Shown here piece after piece: positions 23,936-33,940 of a stretch of 64,000 nt of DNA. Each line of letters begins with the position of its first letter. Within the stretch, counting starts at the first letter, position 1. A program made the position numbers and the translations under genes. The notes beneath the pieces are model-generated. The model worked only from the letters and a program-made list of their open reading frames with translations, was not told the DNA's origin and did no database searches. Source of the stretch: Firmicutes bacterium ASF500 (GTDB lineage: Bacteria > Bacillota > Clostridia > Oscillospirales > Oscillospiraceae); assembly GCA_000492175.2 (NCBI GenBank), contig CP097573.1, positions 2,790,001-2,854,000 of the forward strand. The letters are read 5' to 3'.

Positions 23936-26900
23936 TTAATAGGTCAGCACCCGATGGAGGATATCGGCCATGTCGATACGGGTGAGGGGGTCTCCGGGCT
24001 TGAGGTAGTTCCCGGAGGTGGGCAGATAGCCCCGCTGGACGGCCAGGGCCATCGCGCCCTTGGCGTAGTCGGAGACGTAGCCCGCGTCGCTGTAGCTGGA
24101 CAGGGCGCTGTAGGCGCCGTCGGGGGCGCTCTGGCCCACCGCCCGCAGGGCCCGCTGAATCATGCAGATGGCGTCCTGACGGGAAACGTTGGCCGAGGGG
24201 GAGAAATCCCCGTTGCCTACACCGCTGACGACGCCCCTGGCGTACAGCGTGTTCACCGCCTGGGCGTAGTACTCGTTGGGGGGCACGTCGTTAAAGACCC
24301 AGGAGCCGCCGCTGGGGCTAAAGCCGAAGGCGATGTAGATCATCCGGGCGAAGTCTCCCCGGCGGATGGGCAGTTCGGGGCCGTACTCGGTGCTGCTCAT
24401 GCCTGCGGTAATGCCCCTGTCATAGATATAGGACACCGCCGCCCGCTGCTGGTCGCTGTAGCCGCCCAGATCGGTAAAGCTGTGGGCGATAACAGGGGAA
24501 ACGGTGATGATAACCTCACCAGAGAAGGTACTGCCGCTGGAGTTGGTCCCGGTGTAGGGCAGGACGACCGTCCCGGTGTAGCCCGCCCGTGGAACGAAGG
24601 TGAGGTCGGCAATCTTGTTGCTTCCGCTCACGTTGTAGGAGGTGCTGGTGGAGGCCAGGCGGGTGTACTGGCTGGGGCTGGTGTACTGATAGTACAGCTT
24701 GCCCTCGCTGGAGGTGGGCAGGGTGGTAAACTTCACCGAGCGCAGGGTATAGCCGCTGCGGCGGAAGTCTTCGGCGTCAAAGTCCACCGGGTCGGCCTTG
24801 GTGCCGTACCGCACGGTGACCGCCGCGCTGGGCCGCTCCACCTCGATCTCAATGGTGCCTTCGAAGGTGCCCCCGTCACTTTGGGCGGTGGCGGTGTATT
24901 CGATGTACACCGTGCCGGTGTAGGCGCTGGCGGGGATGAAAGCCACCCGGTCCAGGCTGGAGGCGGAGATGGAGGTGTTTTTGCTGGTGATCTTGCTGCC
25001 CTTGCTGCTGCTGGAGCGGTAATTCTGATACAGGTCGCCCCGGCTGGCGGTGGGGATGGAGAACTTGACTGATTTGACCTTCTCGCCGGTCTCGTTCAGG
25101 GATATCTCGTCAAAATCATCCCGGTCAAAGACGGCGGCGGAGTCATAGTCGGTGTAGTAGCTGATGGTGGTGTCCCCATAGCTGCCGCCGGTGGCCTCGA
25201 TGATGATGACGCCGTTGAAGGTGGTACTGGTGCTGCTGGTGCCGGTAGTGTAGCCCACGAAGGGAATCTCCACCGTACCGCTGAAGTCGCTGACTGCCCG
25301 GAAGGACAGATTGCTGATGCGGTAGGTGCCGGAGCCGTTGTTATACCGCGTGCCGGCGGAGGAGACCCGGGTGCTCTTGTGATAGATCGAGCCCTCTAAA
25401 CTCCGGTCGGGCAGATCCTGGAGGATAATATAGCTCAGGGTCTTGTCAGTCAGGTCGTCGCACAGCTCCCGGAAGTCCTTTTCCGCAAAATTCACCGTGC
25501 GGCCGGGGGCGCAGCTGTAGAGGATATCCCCATAACCGTCGCCGCCGCCCTTGACGTTGATCTCCAGCGTGCCGGGGAAGCGGTTGCCGTTCTGGTCCCA
25601 GCCGGTGAAGGGGATGTAGACGCTGCCGGTAAAGTCCTCGGCGGGGACGAAGGTAATCCGGTCCAGGCGGGGATTGCGGGTGCCGCTGTAGTAATTGGTA
25701 TCTGTTTTGACCGCAGTGCCCACATTGCTGGCGGAGCGGTAGCCGTGGTAGAGCACGCCCTCCCGGGAGGCGGGCAGGGAGTCGAAGCGGATGTAGCTCA
25801 GCACCTCATCTCCGTAAAAGTCGGTGAAGTCCGTGTCGTCCAGGGTCTTGGTGGCTCCCTTGGAGATGCTGTAGTAGACATCGGTGCCGTGCCCGGTGTT
25901 CTCCCGTGTGACGTTGATGTCCACCTGACCGGCATAGCTGGACACCGAGCCTCCCGCCATACTGCGGGCGGTGTAATAGACGGTGACCGTCTCGCTCTTT
26001 CCGTCCCGGGGGACGCCCTCGGCGGGGACAAAGACGATGCTGTCCAGCTGAGCCAGCCGGTACATGGCCCCGGCGGTGACCGTTCCGCCATAGTTATTGG
26101 CGTCCACATAGCCAAAATAGAGTGTGCCCTTGTTGGCCGGGGGGAGGGAGAAGATCACATAGTCCAGGGTGGAACCGGTCTTCTGCTGGCACTGGCGGTT
26201 GAACAGGTTGCCGCTGAAAAAGACCGGGGTGGAGTTGGAGGTGCCCAGGTTAATGACCGCCTTGCTGTCCTTCTCCAAATTGATAAGGATACGGCCGCTG
26301 GAGGTCTGGTTGGTGGTGGACACCACGGTATAGCTGATGACCGCCTGGGTGCCGCTGAACTGAGGGTTGGGAACGAAGGTGATATCCCCCAAAGCCTTCT
26401 GACCGGAGGAGGGGGCGTAGTAGTAGTTCTCCCGCTGGGCCACGCCGGCGTTGGGCTCGTCGGGGGAGGTGTATTTGTAATACAGCGTTCCCTGGCTGGG
26501 GGAGACGAACATACCGGTCACATGGGACAGCTTGCGCTCGCTGGCCTGGTCCCGGATCTCTTCCACGAGGCTGTCCCCAAAATTCAGCCGGTCGGAAACT
26601 TTCATGTCCAGAGGTCCGATGGTGGTCTCCTTGTCGGCGCTGACGGTGACGGTGACCGACACCTGATAGCTGCCGCTCACCGAGGCGGTGATGGTGGTGG
26701 TGCCGGGCCCCCGGCCCGCCACGCTGTTTCCGCTGATTTGGGCAACATTGGGGTCGGCGGACTGCCAGACCACCTTGCCGTTTTTGGCGGCTCCGTAGAC
26801 CGTCAGCTTGGGCAGACCGGCGGTCTCGTTCTCCTTCACCTCCAGCCGTCTCTCGTCCAGAACAAGCCCACTGACCTCAACCTGGATCGTCCTTGTTTTG

Positions 26901-27862
26901 AGATTGCCCGGGGAGCCGACCGAGACGGTCACCTCCGTTTTGCCGGGGGCCCTGGCATAGAGGATGCCCTCCCGGCCCTTGCTGTCGCTGCTGCTCGCCT
27001 CCACGACAGCTTCATCCTTGGACTCCCAGCTCACTACCGCGCTCTCAGGGTCGGCGGTGGCTTTGATATACTCATACTTCCCCACGTCCATGGTAAAGGG
27101 GCCGCTTTTGTCCAGTCTGAGGCCTTCGATCCTCTCCTCGACTTTGACATTACACTTGGCGGCCGCCGTTGTTCCGCCGCAGGACGCCGTCACCTCGATC
27201 TCTGTGCTGCCTGCGGAAACAGGCTTTACAGTAACTGTACCGCCAGTGCCGTCAACAGTGGCCACACTGGTGTTTTTGCTGGTCCAGGTGTAGGTTACAT
27301 CGCCAAGGTCATGCGTCCCGTTGTCGCTCCACGCCGGTTTTACTGTGGCGGTCAGTTTTTGAGATTCACCGGTAAACATGGACAGGGATGTTGGTTCAAG
27401 CGTAACGCTCAAGCCAGTCAGCGTAGGCGCGGCGCTGACCGTAACCGCACAGGCCGCAGAAACCGTTTTCTCCTCACCCGCCCGTGTGACGGAACTCGAA
27501 TCCCCGCTGCTGTCTCCGGAGTCCGGGGTCGTGTCGGGAACGGTATAGGTATAGGTCGCCGTGATATTGGCGGTGCCCGCCGCAACGGCGGTGACGGTCC
27601 CGTTGGCGACTGCGGCAATAGCTTCATTGTCGGATTTCCAGGTGACTGCCGGGTTCGGGACCGCCGTGCCGTTCTCCTTCACAGTCGCCGCTAAAGTTCC
27701 GGTCTCGCCCACTGTCAAGGCCAGCGTATCTGGGTCCAGCGTAATTTCTGGGACCTGCGCGCCCTCCGGCGGGTCCTCCGCCCAGACCGCCTGGCTCAGG
27801 CCCAGGCACAGCACGAGCGTGAGAAGCAGGGACAGCCACCGCCGCCCTAACGTCGTTTTCAT
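23936..27862 (-). CDS. Large secreted Ig-like/tandem-repeat protein with C-terminal SLH domains
   Basis: 1,308 residues. Signal peptide at 1-28 (ending QAVWAED). Four bacterial Ig-like (Big2) domains follow, to about residue 420, recognisable by TLDPDTLALTVGETGTL and VTWKSDNEAIAAVANGTVTA. Then come six tandem repeats of about 110-120 residues, each with a G-LYxxY segment, a LxxITFVPxxxFxG segment and a closing strand such as GTIEIEV. The C-terminus has three SLH domains (FTDLGGYSDQQRAAVSYIYD, WVFNDVPPNEYYAQAVNTLY, YSDAGYVSDYAKGAMALAVQ). SLH domains bind pyruvylated wall polymer, so this is likely an S-layer-associated surface protein. ATG 27862 is chosen (AAGGAG upstream) over GTG 27871. It lies downstream of another SLH giant on the same strand. 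Confidence 0.85.
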   Translation of the reverse strand: MKTTLGRRWLSLLLTLVLCLGLSQAVWAEDPPEGAQVPEITLDPDTLALTVGETGTLAATVKENGTAVPNPAVTWKSDNEAIAAVANGTVTAVAAGTANITATYTYTVPDTTPDSGDSSGDSSSVTRAGEEKTVSAACAVTVSAAPTLTGLSVTLEPTSLSMFTGESQKLTATVKPAWSDNGTHDLGDVTYTWTSKNTSVATVDGTGGTVTVKPVSAGSTEIEVTASCGGTTAAAKCNVKVEERIEGLRLDKSGPFTMDVGKYEYIKATADPESAVVSWESKDEAVVEASSSDSKGREGILYARAPGKTEVTVSVGSPGNLKTRTIQVEVSGLVLDERRLEVKENETAGLPKLTVYGAAKNGKVVWQSADPNVAQISGNSVAGRGPGTTTITASVSGSYQVSVTVTVSADKETTIGPLDMKVSDRLNFGDSLVEEIRDQASERKLSHVTGMFVSPSQGTLYYKYTSPDEPNAGVAQRENYYYAPSSGQKALGDITFVPNPQFSGTQAVISYTVVSTTNQTSSGRILINLEKDSKAVINLGTSNSTPVFFSGNLFNRQCQQKTGSTLDYVIFSLPPANKGTLYFGYVDANNYGGTVTAGAMYRLAQLDSIVFVPAEGVPRDGKSETVTVYYTARSMAGGSVSSYAGQVDINVTRENTGHGTDVYYSISKGATKTLDDTDFTDFYGDEVLSYIRFDSLPASREGVLYHGYRSASNVGTAVKTDTNYYSGTRNPRLDRITFVPAEDFTGSVYIPFTGWDQNGNRFPGTLEINVKGGGDGYGDILYSCAPGRTVNFAEKDFRELCDDLTDKTLSYIILQDLPDRSLEGSIYHKSTRVSSAGTRYNNGSGTYRISNLSFRAVSDFSGTVEIPFVGYTTGTSSTSTTFNGVIIIEATGGSYGDTTISYYTDYDSAAVFDRDDFDEISLNETGEKVKSVKFSIPTASRGDLYQNYRSSSSKGSKITSKNTSISASSLDRVAFIPASAYTGTVYIEYTATAQSDGGTFEGTIEIEVERPSAAVTVRYGTKADPVDFDAEDFRRSGYTLRSVKFTTLPTSSEGKLYYQYTSPSQYTRLASTSTSYNVSGSNKIADLTFVPRAGYTGTVVLPYTGTNSSGSTFSGEVIITVSPVIAHSFTDLGGYSDQQRAAVSYIYDRGITAGMSSTEYGPELPIRRGDFARMIYIAFGFSPSGGSWVFNDVPPNEYYAQAVNTLYARGVVSGVGNGDFSPSANVSRQDAICMIQRALRAVGQSAPDGAYSALSSYSDAGYVSDYAKGAMALAVQRGYLPTSGNYLKPGDPLTRIDMADILHRVLTY

Positions 27863-27901
27863 ACAAAACACTCCTTTTCAAAAAGGTTCCTAAAGGGCCC
27901 G

Positions 27902-27927
27902 GCGGGAGCGGAGAGGCCCGCTCCCGC
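27902..27927 (-). terminator. Hairpin between the two SLH protein genes
   Basis: 9-bp stem GCGGGAGCG with an 8-nt loop, just after the stop of the upstream SLH gene on the minus strand. There is no immediate T-run; it may only attenuate. Confidence 0.4.
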
Positions 27928-27934
27928 TGGTGGG

Positions 27935-30900
27935 TTAGGTAGTCTGCTGTTTTACGAATGGAGTTCCGTCGATCGTGACACTCTGATTTCCGAATGTGAC
28001 GGTCGCATAGGGGGTGTAGTTATCCTTAAACGCAGCATTTCCACTCGCGTCGCTTGGACGGTATCCAATGGTAACTTGAATTCTTCCCGCCGCCGGGATT
28101 GCGGATTCATTACAAATATCACCCTGATTCAGGAAGGTAATGGTATAGTTATTTTTGGGGAGAGAGGTAAAGCTGATTATAAACTCCCTTCCGCCGCCCG
28201 CAACTTTAAGTCCCCCTATGGCGCTAGGGAGAGGCTCATAAAGCATTCCAATCGTCCCATACCCGCCATCAGCCGGCGGGTCGTTTTTCTCCCCTCCACC
28301 TTCAACCTTATAGAGCTTCTCATCCTCCGGGTTTTCCCGCCAGAAAAGGTTTTTATCAAATTCCAGCCGAATAGTGCCGTTAATCCTTGTACCGTTATCA
28401 CTTGGAGTGATGATGGCTCCAACGCCTGTCACGTTGCCTTTGCTGTCCTCTTTCAGCTTCGGCGCTTCTCTGTCTGTTACCTTGATGTTGCTCAGGGCCC
28501 GGAAGCTGTCCACAGACGACCAGTCGTTGGACCCGGTGCTGCTGGCAGAGTTGTGGCCCACCACCAGGATAATAAATCGCGCCGCCGCTGCGGGGGGTTC
28601 CTTCATGTTTGCCTTTTGCAGCCACTCGGCGGTGCCCAGATAGGAAGACGCAGCCGTTGTAGTAGCATCTCCGTCACTGACCTTCGGCCGGCTTCCCGGG
28701 GTACGGACCAAGCGGTCCAGGGCGCTTCTCTGCGTGTCCGTGGCAAACAGATCGAACAGGCTGTAGCCGTTCTTGTCATTGCCAAATTTTGTGTCTTCGG
28801 GAATACCGGCTGTTCCGTAAGCCTTCTCCGCATCATACACGGTTGTCAGGGAGTCCAAAATAGATAGCGGCGAAGTGTAACCCTTTATATTTGTGTCGCT
28901 GATCCCAATCTTGCCGACATCTTCCTCTAACTCCTTCAGTTGGCTCTTTCCGTCGTCCTGTGAGAACACGATCCACTTCAAGTCGGAGGGCACGCTGTTT
29001 ACATTGGAGGTACCATAGCTGGTGTCAATATCCACTCTGCCGTTTCCATCCGACAATTTAATCCTGGGTTTGGAGCTCTCGTTGGTCGTAAACTGATAGG
29101 CCAGGACCTGGGACGGCTCATCAGACACGCCTTTCAGCACGAAATAGACGATGTACTTTGTCTTCGGCGTCAACTCGCGCAGGGGGATATCCAAAACCGC
29201 GCCGCCGCCGCCGTAGGATTTAATGCCGTGATTCCAAGAGGCGTAGGCGGTCTGATCCATAAGCTGCTGGGCGTTGGGGCTGGATATTTTAATATCCTTC
29301 CGATCTCCGGGAGCTGACTCATAGTAGTAGAGCTCCTCCACCGCGCCATCCTTTATCACATTCTGGCCCACAGCCGGGAGGTGGCCCCAGAGCGTTTCGC
29401 CGGTCTCTTCCGCATCTCCCACTCTGGCCCGGGTGGTAATCGCGCCCAGAGGGGCGGCCACATAGTAGACGGTACCCGCCCGGTCCAAGGTAACTTCGAT
29501 ATCGGCAAAGCTGTCACCGGCTGTAACCTTGGGAAATCCCTGGTCAAACTTGGGCACCCGGGTATCAATAAAGGTCTTCTCCAGGGTCAGGAATTTGTCT
29601 CCGCTGGTGGTCTGGCCGATGGAGACCAGTCCGCCGCCAGTCAGAGGAAGAGCCGTCAGTTCATCCCGCCGTTTTCCATAGGCATCGCTTGCAAGATTGT
29701 TCAGGATGTTAGGCGCACCGGCAAGGACATGGACCTGGAAGTCCACATCTCCGGTCCAGACGCCCCGTTCCTTCACACCGCCCTGCTCCGTCACCGTGAC
29801 CACAAAGTCGTAGGCATACTCCTGTTTCAGCTTATTCACAGCCGGGAAGTTGGGCAAGCTAGCCATGGTGTCCTTTCCGTTCACGGACACGCCCCGCAGT
29901 CCGGGATTATCCACCCCTTGTTTTTGAGCGATAGCCCCGGAGTTCCCCAGATAGAACCAGCCGTTGATATCCGCATTTGCGCTGGTTTCGCCGCCATCGA
30001 GTGCGGTAATACCGGCATTCGCCGCGTCCGCTGGGCTCTTGAGGTAGTCGGTCGTAGCACCGCCGTCGGCGCCCTTCTTGGCGATGCGGCAGTACAGGTC
30101 AAAGGCTACATTCGAACCGGTGTACAACTGCAAGTCATAGGAGTTGGCGGCATCCACGGTCGATGTGGAATCGGGGATCATTCGGAAAGTGTAGTCGATA
30201 ACGGCGTTCCCCTTGCTGGTATCGCTCTTGCCCACGCCGTTGGTATCGGGGCTGTCTTTTCTAATCACGGGTGTATTTGCAGCCAAAAGGGGAATGGAGA
30301 GATGTACCTGGGCGAACACGGTGGTAAATGTGGGGATGTTGTGATCTGTCCCCATGGTCTCATAGTCCACCGGATTCGGTACAATCGCGTTCTGCGCGTC
30401 GGAGTTATCTGTAATATTTGCGATCCTGAAGAAGTAGGTGGACCCGCTGCCCAGGCTGTGGGCGGACTTTGCCGCATCATCCCCATCGTAGGGGAGGGTG
30501 AGGAGCACCTTGCCGTTCTTCGAGGAAACAACAGCGTTTTTGAAGTTGATCCATGTGGCGCCAGGGGGGTCGCCAGTCCCAGACCAGTCCGCGATCTTGA
30601 TAGGCGTCGTGCTGGTGCTGGTCTGGTACAGGGTAATGCTCTTCTTTAAAAGGTCGGTAAGCTGCTCTCGGGCCTCCTGGCTCGTGGCCGGGTCCGTCGA
30701 GCCAACACCCGCATAGAGGTCAAGCAGGCTCTTTCCTCCGCCCGCGCCGGTGCTGGAGCGGATATCCTCGCTGAACTCCAGAATAATGTCGGTGGTCGCC
30801 AAGGGGTCGCGGGTGTTGTCCTTGCCGGCGTAGCGGCTGAAATACTGCCTGACTGTGGGCGGGGTGTTGTCCAGGGTGTTGATGGGGATCGTCTTCACCT

Positions 30901-33289
30901 CCGCGGTGAAATTGCCCGCGGCGTCCTGACCCACATAGTACAGGTCATAGGCGGTCTCCTTTGCCAGGCCGGTAATGTTCATCGGCACCTCGGTGCTGGC
31001 GTTGGCAATCCGCACCGAGCCCTTCTTGACAGCAAAACGGCCGCTTTTCACCTGACCCTTTGCGTAATCCTTCGTCAGGTCGGCGCGCAGAGTGCCGTCA
31101 GGACCCGTTATATTGTCGTCCTCCCGGCCCGTAGCCATGTTCGGCTTGGGATACGCCTCGCCTCTGGGCACGACGGCCCAGTAGACCGTCCCTGGCTCAT
31201 TCAGGCCGACGGTGAGGTTGACGTTGGTCTGTCCCACATCGGCCACGCTGGCCTCCGGGTCAAACTTAGGCGGGGTGGAGTCCACGGTCTTGAATCTCAG
31301 GGACTGGACGTTGGAGCTGTTGGCGCCGTCGGCGTCGCAGAGCCAGAGGTAGAGGACGTATTCCTTCAGCTCCTCCAGCTGGCGGCTGGCAATGAAGGTG
31401 AGCTCGGTGTTCTTGACCACGTCCAGCACGCCGTAGCCCAGGTTTCCGGTGACAGAGGCGGAGCGCAGCTCGTTGGTGGTGGGCGCGGGCGCTCCCTGGG
31501 GCAGGACGGCGTAGTAGAGCTTACAGCTCTTGGTGGGCATGACCACGGCCTGAGCCAGGGTGTCGGTGACCAGGGTCATCTTGGGGTAGCCCTGAGCGAA
31601 AGCGGGCTTGGTGTTGTCCGGCGTGGTAAAGGAGATTACCTTTACAGGGCTGCGCACCCCCCGGCGGTCGGCCATCACGGCGGACAGGTAGTAGGAACCC
31701 GACACAGTCAGCCCGGTAATCTGGGCGCTGGCCAGCGTCTCGGCGGTAGGCACGTCGATGGAGCCGTTCTTCACGGCGGAGGAGCCGTAGCTGGGCGGCT
31801 TAATCAGGTCGTCGGCGGAGACGGAGCCGTCGGTGATGTTGCTGACGGCCCAGTAGACGGTGCCCTTCTTATTGGTGGCGAAATCGGCCCGCAGGGAGGT
31901 GGGGGCGATGTCGCTGGCGATGGGGTAGCCCGAGAGAATCTTGGGGTCCCGGGAGTACTCCTCCGCGCCGGCGGAGTCCAGGTCCTCCCCGCCCACGTTG
32001 CCGGTGATGCCGGGACGGATGTACAGCTTCTCCGGCAGGACGGTGGAGGTGACGCCGGGGGCGTTGATGTTCATCTGCTTCACGTCGCCGTCGCCGGTGA
32101 CGCTGGAGGCCACGTCCAGGTTCAGCTCCTTGACCTCGGTGTTCCGGTTGATCTGAACGGTGGAGTTGGTGGCGGTCTCGTCCACGGTCAGCCGCTGGAC
32201 GGTGCCCTTAGCCACCTGAACGGTGGTCATGGGGGCCTGAGCGACGACCTCCTTCACCCGCCCGGCCAGGTCCAGACGGCAGCCGGAGCCGTCCACAGTA
32301 ATCAGGCGTAGGCCGTTCTCGGCGGGGGCGTTGTCCTCCAAATAGGCGTTGGTACGCACGGAGGTGCGGGCAATCTCGGTCAGGCCCTCCGCCCGGACGG
32401 TGACCGTCTTGTTCCGCATATTGTCCACCAGCATCTCCTGCGCGGTGACGTTGCGCAGGAGCACGCTGGCGTCGCCCTTCTCACTTTCACCGGTGCCGCT
32501 GACGATGATCCGGCCCAGCACGGTGACATTCTCCAGCTTTACGTCCCCCAGGCCCACACCGCCGGAGACGTAAAGGTCGCCGCTGATGGTAGTGTCCCGC
32601 AGGGTGACGTTGGAGCTGGTGATGGTGACGTTGTCAAACACATCCCCCAGGGCATACTCCCCCGGCTCGTTGATGGGGGTGCCCACGCACCGGGTCACCA
32701 GCACGGCCATCTCGCCCATGGAGACAAAGCTCTGGGGGCGGAAGCTGTTGTCGGGATAGCCGGAGAGAACATAGTTGTCCACTGCGGTCTTTACCAGGCC
32801 CCGGGCCCAGCTGCTGACCATCCAGCTGTCGGTGAAGGCCAGGCTCTCAGCGGGGCTGTCCTTCATCATCATGTTCCGGCCCAGGATGCAGGTAGCCATC
32901 TCCCGGGTCAGGTAGCCGTACGGGTCGGCGGTGGAGCTGGAGGTGCCCGCCATATAGCCTGCGGTGTAGGCGATGGAAATATCGTCATAGAACCACTCAG
33001 TCTGGGGCACATCGGTAAAGGGAATGGGGCCCAGCTCGCTATAGCCGTAGGCCCGGTTGATGATGGCCACAAACTGGGCCCGGTTGATGGGCTCGTCCGG
33101 GTTGCCGATCTGGTCGGCGCGCATAAAGCCCCAGTCCACCAGCTGGTTCAGGTACTCGTCGGCCCAGTGGGCGGCGGAGGCGGGCAGGACGGAGGCCGGG
33201 ACGATCCCGACGAGCAGGACCAGGGCCAAGAAGGCGGACAGCGCCCGCCTTGCCCAGCCGCGGCTCCGGTTTTCGGTACTGTGAGGCAT
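27935..33289 (-). CDS. Giant surface protein with N-terminal SLH domains
   Basis: 1,784 residues. Signal peptide to about 40 (ALSAFLALVLLVGIVPASVL then PASAAHWADE). Three SLH domains fill about 40-205 (second: FTDVPQTEWFYDDISIAY; third: FTDSWMVSSWARGLVKTAVD). Residues about 215-430 are a run of short V/T-rich strands (VTITSSNVTLRDTTISGDLY) like a right-handed beta-helix. The rest consists of Ig- or fibronectin-like modules marked by GTVYWAV and by DxTPPKFDP-type joints. The extreme C-terminus resembles a Big_5-like domain (INGTIRLEFDKNLFW). AAGGAG lies 7 nt before the ATG. Base composition of the C-terminal half (about 27935-30900) is visibly lower in GC. Likely S-layer or adhesin; exact role unknown. 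It follows the PilZ gene by 63 bp on the same strand. Confidence 0.85.
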   Translation of the reverse strand: MPHSTENRSRGWARRALSAFLALVLLVGIVPASVLPASAAHWADEYLNQLVDWGFMRADQIGNPDEPINRAQFVAIINRAYGYSELGPIPFTDVPQTEWFYDDISIAYTAGYMAGTSSSTADPYGYLTREMATCILGRNMMMKDSPAESLAFTDSWMVSSWARGLVKTAVDNYVLSGYPDNSFRPQSFVSMGEMAVLVTRCVGTPINEPGEYALGDVFDNVTITSSNVTLRDTTISGDLYVSGGVGLGDVKLENVTVLGRIIVSGTGESEKGDASVLLRNVTAQEMLVDNMRNKTVTVRAEGLTEIARTSVRTNAYLEDNAPAENGLRLITVDGSGCRLDLAGRVKEVVAQAPMTTVQVAKGTVQRLTVDETATNSTVQINRNTEVKELNLDVASSVTGDGDVKQMNINAPGVTSTVLPEKLYIRPGITGNVGGEDLDSAGAEEYSRDPKILSGYPIASDIAPTSLRADFATNKKGTVYWAVSNITDGSVSADDLIKPPSYGSSAVKNGSIDVPTAETLASAQITGLTVSGSYYLSAVMADRRGVRSPVKVISFTTPDNTKPAFAQGYPKMTLVTDTLAQAVVMPTKSCKLYYAVLPQGAPAPTTNELRSASVTGNLGYGVLDVVKNTELTFIASRQLEELKEYVLYLWLCDADGANSSNVQSLRFKTVDSTPPKFDPEASVADVGQTNVNLTVGLNEPGTVYWAVVPRGEAYPKPNMATGREDDNITGPDGTLRADLTKDYAKGQVKSGRFAVKKGSVRIANASTEVPMNITGLAKETAYDLYYVGQDAAGNFTAEVKTIPINTLDNTPPTVRQYFSRYAGKDNTRDPLATTDIILEFSEDIRSSTGAGGGKSLLDLYAGVGSTDPATSQEAREQLTDLLKKSITLYQTSTSTTPIKIADWSGTGDPPGATWINFKNAVVSSKNGKVLLTLPYDGDDAAKSAHSLGSGSTYFFRIANITDNSDAQNAIVPNPVDYETMGTDHNIPTFTTVFAQVHLSIPLLAANTPVIRKDSPDTNGVGKSDTSKGNAVIDYTFRMIPDSTSTVDAANSYDLQLYTGSNVAFDLYCRIAKKGADGGATTDYLKSPADAANAGITALDGGETSANADINGWFYLGNSGAIAQKQGVDNPGLRGVSVNGKDTMASLPNFPAVNKLKQEYAYDFVVTVTEQGGVKERGVWTGDVDFQVHVLAGAPNILNNLASDAYGKRRDELTALPLTGGGLVSIGQTTSGDKFLTLEKTFIDTRVPKFDQGFPKVTAGDSFADIEVTLDRAGTVYYVAAPLGAITTRARVGDAEETGETLWGHLPAVGQNVIKDGAVEELYYYESAPGDRKDIKISSPNAQQLMDQTAYASWNHGIKSYGGGGAVLDIPLRELTPKTKYIVYFVLKGVSDEPSQVLAYQFTTNESSKPRIKLSDGNGRVDIDTSYGTSNVNSVPSDLKWIVFSQDDGKSQLKELEEDVGKIGISDTNIKGYTSPLSILDSLTTVYDAEKAYGTAGIPEDTKFGNDKNGYSLFDLFATDTQRSALDRLVRTPGSRPKVSDGDATTTAASSYLGTAEWLQKANMKEPPAAAARFIILVVGHNSASSTGSNDWSSVDSFRALSNIKVTDREAPKLKEDSKGNVTGVGAIITPSDNGTRINGTIRLEFDKNLFWRENPEDEKLYKVEGGGEKNDPPADGGYGTIGMLYEPLPSAIGGLKVAGGGREFIISFTSLPKNNYTITFLNQGDICNESAIPAAGRIQVTIGYRPSDASGNAAFKDNYTPYATVTFGNQSVTIDGTPFVKQQTT

Positions 33290-33352
33290 ATGAGGTTCTC
33301 CTTTCTTTGCTTAAAGAGCGGCGCGGAGGAGCGCCCTCCGCGGGTCTTGCCG

Positions 33353-33937
33353 TCAGCCGGCGGTATTGATCTGGATGCTGAACACCGCTTTACGGATCAG
33401 GGCCTCCTCGTCGTGGATCAGGTCCACAAATTTAGAGGCATACAGGGGCAGCTTTGCCCCGTCGTTGGGCAGGGAGCGGAGGACCTGGGTCCGCACCACC
33501 AGGGGGGAGTCGGTGACGGGGAGGACCATCTCCACAATCTCCCGGTCCTCCAGCGGCACCTCGGAGTAGAAGGCGATGCCGCCGCAGCTCAGGTCCTTGG
33601 CCTTGATCCTCCGCTGGCCCCTCCAGCGGCCTGAGATCGGGTAGGCCACGCTGTTAAAGTCGGTGGGGATGCGCAGGTTTTCCCGAGCGGCGGGGCCCAG
33701 GGCGATGGTGGGCTGGACCACGATCTTGTCCTCCCGCTGGCGGACGATCACGCCCACCCGGTCAGGAGAGCCGTCGTCCACGCCGATCAGCTGGACCTCC
33801 CGGTGGGCCATGACCTGCTCCACCTTGCCGCCCAGCACCTGGAGCTGAAGGACCTCGGAGCTGGGCGGTGACTCCAGCACCGCGTTGGCCAGGGGCGTTC
33901 CCTTGCTGTCTAGGATCAAATAGAGCCGTTCTTCCAT
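33353..33937 (-). CDS. PilZ-domain protein with YcgR-like layout
   Basis: 194 residues. The C-terminal half is a PilZ domain with both cyclic-di-GMP-binding motifs: RENLR (RxxxR) and DLSCGG (DxSxxG). The N-terminal half (about 1-95) is a beta-rich segment like the YcgR-N/PilZN domain, with QVMAHREVQLIGVDD and the conserved arginine-bearing RVGVIVRQREDKIVVQP. YcgR-type proteins link cyclic-di-GMP to flagellar or surface functions. The gene follows the FlhB-like gene by 3 bp (AAAGGAG ahead of the ATG) and precedes the giant SLH gene. It may therefore couple second-messenger level to this cluster. The HD-GYP gene at 46226 is a potential partner. Confidence 0.85.
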   Translation of the reverse strand: MEERLYLILDSKGTPLANAVLESPPSSEVLQLQVLGGKVEQVMAHREVQLIGVDDGSPDRVGVIVRQREDKIVVQPTIALGPAARENLRIPTDFNSVAYPISGRWRGQRRIKAKDLSCGGIAFYSEVPLEDREIVEMVLPVTDSPLVVRTQVLRSLPNDGAKLPLYASKFVDLIHDEEALIRKAVFSIQINTAG

Positions 33938-33940
33938 ATA

